NCBI GenBank assembly: GCA_016522385.1
Contig: JAEKFU010000593.1
Span: 1-7,735, forward strand
Direction of reading: 5' to 3'
Source: Pseudomonadota bacterium
GTDB lineage: Bacteria > Pseudomonadota > Alphaproteobacteria > Rhizobiales > Aestuariivirgaceae
DNA length: 7,735 bases
Part shown: positions 7,043-7,735 of the stretch, one piece after another
Position numbering within the stretch: the first letter of the stretch is position 1
Layout of the letters: each line of letters starts with the position of its first letter
The notes under the pieces: model-generated
Seen by the model: only the letters and a program-made list of their open reading frames with translations
The model's database searches: none
Told to the model about the DNA's origin: nothing
Made by a program: the position numbers and the translations under genes

Positions 7043-7735
7043 TCATCCGAAAGACCTGTGCCGCAGCGCCTTGTAAAGTTCGGCCAGCGCCGCCAACGAC
7101 AGCGCCACACCGGCGACCGCGAGCCAGGTCTGAAAACTGATCGGGTTCAGGTCCAGGATGCCCCCTAGTCCCGGCAGATACATTGCGGCGATATGCAGCC
7201 CCTGCGCCGCGACGACCGCCACGACGAGGAACGGATTCGCGCCCAGCGGAACGCGGAAGATCGAGCGCCGCTCGGAGCGCGCGTTCAAGGCCTGGACGTT
7301 CTCGAACAACACCATCAGCAGGAGCACGATGTTTCGCGCCTCCGCTTCCGGCATGCCCCGGTCCAGCAGGTACCAGAAGGTCGCGAAGCTAGCGGCGCCC
7401 ATCCAGCTTCCCATCAGCATTACCTGTTCGAGCATGCGGCGGTCGAACAGCGGCTGGTTCGGCGGCCGCGGCTGGCGCCGCAAGACCCCCGGTTCGCCCT
7501 TCTCGAAGGCGAGCGCCACGTCCTGGATGCCGTTGGTCACCAGATTGAGCCACAGGAGCTGCACCGCGAAGATCGGCAGCGGCAGTCCGAAGGCGATGGC
7601 CAGCGTGAACAGCACCAGTTCGCCCACGCCGGTGGTCACCAACAGGTAGATCACCTTGCGCACATTGTCGTAGGCGATGCGGCCCTCTTCGACGCCGCCC
7701 AGGATCGATGCGAAATTGTCGTCGGCGAGGATAAG
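7043..7735 (-). CDS. Cation-transporting P-type ATPase, C-terminal part (cut by right window edge)
   Basis: The last 230 codons of a P-type ATPase; the frame is open to the right edge, so the phosphorylation site and nucleotide domain lie outside. The visible part starts LILADDNFASILGGVEEGR, the conserved end of the P domain with its DDNF. It continues through YDNVRKVIYLL into the membrane helices. The M6-like segment reads LLWLNLVTNGIQDVALAFE, where SERCA has NLVTDG, so one calcium-site Asp is Asn here. NARSERRSIF precedes the last helices, and the C-terminus is a short basic tail. The layout fits the P2/Ca-Mg-type ATPases with a long C-terminal membrane domain, which export or import cations across the inner membrane. 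The transported ion cannot be assigned. The gene looks richer in GC than the region to its left. Confidence 0.9.
   Translation of the reverse strand, partial: LILADDNFASILGGVEEGRIAYDNVRKVIYLLVTTGVGELVLFTLAIAFGLPLPIFAVQLLWLNLVTNGIQDVALAFEKGEPGVLRRQPRPPNQPLFDRRMLEQVMLMGSWMGAASFATFWYLLDRGMPEAEARNIVLLLMVLFENVQALNARSERRSIFRVPLGANPFLVVAVVAAQGLHIAAMYLPGLGGILDLNPISFQTWLAVAGVALSLAALAELYKALRHRSFG

Overview
The window reads as chromosomal or large-plasmid DNA of an alphaproteobacterium, probably Hyphomicrobiales (rhizobia-like). This rests on overall protein character, moderate-to-high GC and gene style. No rRNA or other phylogenetic marker is present, so the placement is an inference.

Layout from left to right. 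(1) 1-538, minus strand: the N-terminal 179 codons of a diacylglycerol-kinase-like lipid kinase, running off the left edge. (2) 539-1230: about 690 bp in which I recognise no gene. (3) 1231-2049, plus strand: a complete DUF1445/YcsI-type protein (D-glutamate cyclase / 'putative hydro-lyase' family). (4) 2072-5390, minus strand: four tightly packed genes of a branched-chain/hydrophobic amino-acid (HAAT, Liv-type) ABC importer, in transcription order permease LivH, permease LivM, ATPase LivG, ATPase LivF. (5) 5391-5482: a short divergent regulatory gap. (6) 5483-6751, plus strand: the periplasmic substrate-binding protein of the same importer, followed by a good rho-independent terminator at 6792-6828. 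(7) 6829-7042: a gap without a recognised gene. (8) 7043-7735, minus strand: the C-terminal 230 residues of a cation-transporting P-type ATPase, running off the right edge.

The five ABC genes form a complete importer: a secreted binding protein, two membrane subunits and two ATPases. The binding protein is transcribed divergently from the membrane and ATPase operon, out of a 92-bp gap. The DUF1445 gene converges on the end of that operon with 22 bp between stop codons. The adjacency suggests, but does not prove, that the importer brings in an amino-acid-like compound such as D-glutamate, 5-oxoproline or a relative that the DUF1445 enzyme processes. The two edge genes (lipid kinase and P-type ATPase) lie on the same strand and are unrelated in function to the central cluster. 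The right one looks visibly richer in GC, so the importer/DUF1445 block may be an islet set into another neighbourhood.

I did not find a clearly novel system, CRISPR array, tRNA, or intact mobile element. The most useful leads are the DUF1445-importer pairing, the altered GGDGT motif in the lipid kinase, and the unexplained 690-bp gap.
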